Shown here one piece after another: positions 24,198 to 25,086 of a DNA stretch of 25,086 nucleotides. The notes under the pieces were generated by a model. The model was given only the letters and a program-made list of their open reading frames with translations, did no database searches and was not told the origin of the DNA. Source of the stretch: Kiritimatiellia bacterium (GTDB lineage: Bacteria; Verrucomicrobiota; Kiritimatiellia; RFP12; UBA1067); contig JAFVZE010000012.1 of NCBI GenBank assembly GCA_017508315.1, positions 1 through 25,086 on the forward strand. Reading direction: 5' to 3'. The stretch's first letter is position 1. Each line of letters begins with the position of its first letter. The translations under genes and the position numbers were made by a program.

Positions 24198-24815
24198 ATG
24201 GAGGAAAAAGCAATTGTTGTTCAAGCCGTTAGACCGGCTTTTCGGCTTTGCACAAAGCCGGAAAACGAGCGACGCTTTGAAGTCGGCGATATGTTTGGTC
24301 GCTTACGGCAGATTTGTTATTTGCCGTGCGACGGATTGGTCGGTTATTTAGCCGAGGACGCAGCGTTTGCACAGCAGGCGCGTACCGTCTGTGAGCTCAA
24401 TTATGAGGCGGGTTTTGATATTGATCGCTTTTTCATCCTCGCGCGGTGCGGAGAACATGATTTTCACCGCTGTCCAGCGTTTCAGGTTCTTGAGGAGATC
24501 CTTGCTCGACGTATGCTCGACGGTCGGGCATTTGACCGTCACGCCGTCACCGTTGAAGTCGAGGAGGATCCGACTGATGGGAATCGTCACGTCACCTACA
24601 TTGGTAATGGTGACGGTCGTGCCGGGGCGATCCGCTTCGAAGCCAAAGATCGCTATGCGGCGTGGCTTTCGCAGCTGGAGGCGGCATGCGAGAATTGCGG
24701 CCGCCGCGGAAATGACCGAGGCGAGCGCGGCGATGATGGCGATGGTGCGGTCGAAGTTAAACATGGCGGCATTATAGCATTTTTCAAACGGATATTCAGA
24801 GGGCGTAAGGCATGA
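24198..24815 (+). CDS. Plus-strand ORF largely antisense to another gene, doubtful beyond its N-terminus
   Basis: A 205-codon frame with a good start: AAAAAGGAAAG ends a few bases before the ATG at 24198, much like the leaders of the coiled-coil and giant genes. The first 50 codons read as plausible protein (MEEKAIVVQAVRPAF) and lie outside any other gene. From about 24348 it runs exactly antisense, codon against codon, to the minus-strand gene, where open frames arise easily in GC-rich DNA. It may be a truncated gene whose original 3' part was replaced at a junction, a true antisense pair, or an artefact. No family is recognised. Two alternative hairpins (24234-24261) lie in its early part. 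Confidence 0.35.
   Translation: MEEKAIVVQAVRPAFRLCTKPENERRFEVGDMFGRLRQICYLPCDGLVGYLAEDAAFAQQARTVCELNYEAGFDIDRFFILARCGEHDFHRCPAFQVLEEILARRMLDGRAFDRHAVTVEVEEDPTDGNRHVTYIGNGDGRAGAIRFEAKDRYAAWLSQLEAACENCGRRGNDRGERGDDGDGAVEVKHGGIIAFFKRIFRGRKA
24348..24764 (-). CDS. Single-pass membrane protein with beta-rich domain
   Basis: A 138-aa protein with one N-terminal membrane helix (about residues 7-28, TIAIIAALASVISAAAAILA). Basic residues follow, then a strand-rich domain with TTVTITNVGDVTIPISRILL, reminiscent of an immunoglobulin-like beta-sandwich. Third codon positions are strongly G/C, the best coding signal in this stretch. The perfect extended -10 TGcTATAAT lies 6 nt before the ATG at 24764, exactly the spacing seen at the alcohol dehydrogenase gene, which predicts a leaderless mRNA. 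I recognise no named family. It overlaps the plus-strand ORF along its whole length, and I consider this one the real gene. Confidence 0.72.
   Translation of the reverse strand: MFNFDRTIAIIAALASVISAAAAILACRLQLRKPRRIAIFGFEADRPGTTVTITNVGDVTIPISRILLDFNGDGVTVKCPTVEHTSSKDLLKNLKRWTAVKIMFSAPREDEKAINIKTRLIIELTDGTRLLCKRCVLG
24771..24779 (-). promoter_or_regulatory. Extended -10 promoter of the minus-strand membrane protein
   Basis: Minus-strand TGcTATAAT ends 6 nt before the ATG, so transcription should begin at the start codon. No ribosome-binding site can be accommodated. Confidence 0.75.
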
Positions 24816-24937
24816 TGAGGCGAGGTTGTACTATCGAGGGCGAAATCAAGGGGGACAAGACCCCGAAAATCCCTTATTTTTCGCAAAATCTGGCCTCGCC
24901 GCTTGCATTTTGGGGCTGAATATGAGACAATAATGCC

Positions 24938-25086
24938 GCTCCTCCGGAATTGATTCCGTCGTGACGGTCGGATATAAGAGGGGAGTCGACGTTAGCTTGC
25001 GGGTACCGCCCTTTGGAGCCTACTACGGTGACGATGAAGAAGGGAGACGCAGGCGCTGTTGGATGTTAGGCCCCGGGGGTATTGGG
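24938..25086 (+). ncRNA. Candidate structured RNA, truncated by the window end
   Basis: No credible ORF is present, but nested complementary segments suggest a long irregular rod. GCTTGCG (24995-25001) pairs with CGCAGGC (25048-25054). Inside it, CCCTT (25009-25013) pairs with AAGGG (25040-25044). Outside it, CGAC (24987-24990) can pair with GTTG (25058-25061). The 5' part has local hairpins GGAAT-TG-ATTCC and CCGTC-GT-GACGG. A possible promoter is TTGCAT (24903-24908) with GACAAT (24926-24931), 17 nt apart. A rod of this size recalls 6S RNA, but I cannot identify it; it does not look like tmRNA, SRP RNA or RNase P RNA. Confidence 0.35.

Noticed and set aside
24234..24261. Intrinsic terminator of the minus-strand membrane-protein gene
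   Set aside because: Two mutually exclusive hairpins (CGGCTTTG/CAAAGCCG and CCGGCTTT/AAAGCCGG) exist, but neither strand has a T-run after the stem, and the distance to the stop codon is about 90 nt.
1..25086. tRNA, rRNA or CRISPR arrays
   Set aside because: No T-arm consensus with a cloverleaf, no rRNA segments and no regularly spaced repeats with unique spacers were seen on reading both strands. A computed tRNA scan was not possible.

Overview
The window reads as a chromosomal stretch of a Gram-negative, probably anaerobic bacterium carrying an integrated mobile element. The left part is GC-rich and holds ordinary metabolic genes plus a lipoprotein with a clear lipobox. Almost every promoter I can find on either strand, in host and element alike, is an extended -10 box (TGnTATAAT) with no convincing -35. 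Several of these boxes lie only 6-10 nt before the ATG, which suggests leaderless or nearly leaderless mRNAs. Compact genes and this promoter style would fit a PVC-group or similar gut lineage, but the sequence does not settle the taxonomy. No rRNA, tRNA or CRISPR array was seen.

Layout. (1) 1-3171, host housekeeping: a flavin reductase-like protein, a YbaK-type aminoacyl-tRNA deacylase, an iron-containing alcohol dehydrogenase and a flavodoxin-fold FMN oxidoreductase. (2) 3206-8520: a small AT-richer lipoprotein gene and a very large three-part DNA-processing enzyme (DEDD exonuclease + RecQ helicase + UvrD helicase), interrupted by one in-frame TAG at 7675. (3) 8521-8863: a gene-free region with a perfect 32-bp palindrome, an extended -10 promoter and clustered repeats. 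(4) 8864-20365: a tyrosine recombinase, a coiled-coil protein of 278 aa and a giant 3089-aa polyvalent protein. The giant contains a degenerate ParB-like region, an HEFAH zincin peptidase, an LPD3-like module and an ADP-ribosyltransferase-like module, then a huge helical C-terminal half. (5) 20433-21532: a RelE-like toxin with an overlapping XRE antitoxin, behind a palindromic operator. (6) 21549-23995: a small basic protein gene divergent from a tightly packed operon that starts with an XRE repressor and continues with four small membrane proteins and a zinc-ribbon peptide. (7) 24003-25086: hairpins and TTTACAC repeats, a second inverted copy of the repressor-gene promoter, two strongly overlapping antisense ORFs, and the 5' part of a possible structured RNA cut off by the window end.

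The most interesting hypothesis is that about 8.6-24.1 kb is a satellite-like integrative element. It has an integrase, a repressor with a divergent small gene, a toxin-antitoxin pair and a giant polyvalent protein of the kind delivered with phage or conjugative DNA. No capsid, portal, terminase or conjugation gene is visible. The same 9-bp motif (TTTACACAA), in inverted pairs, occurs at both proposed ends. Such an element would need a helper to move, and the giant protein with its 278-aa partner would be its own effector or ejection module.
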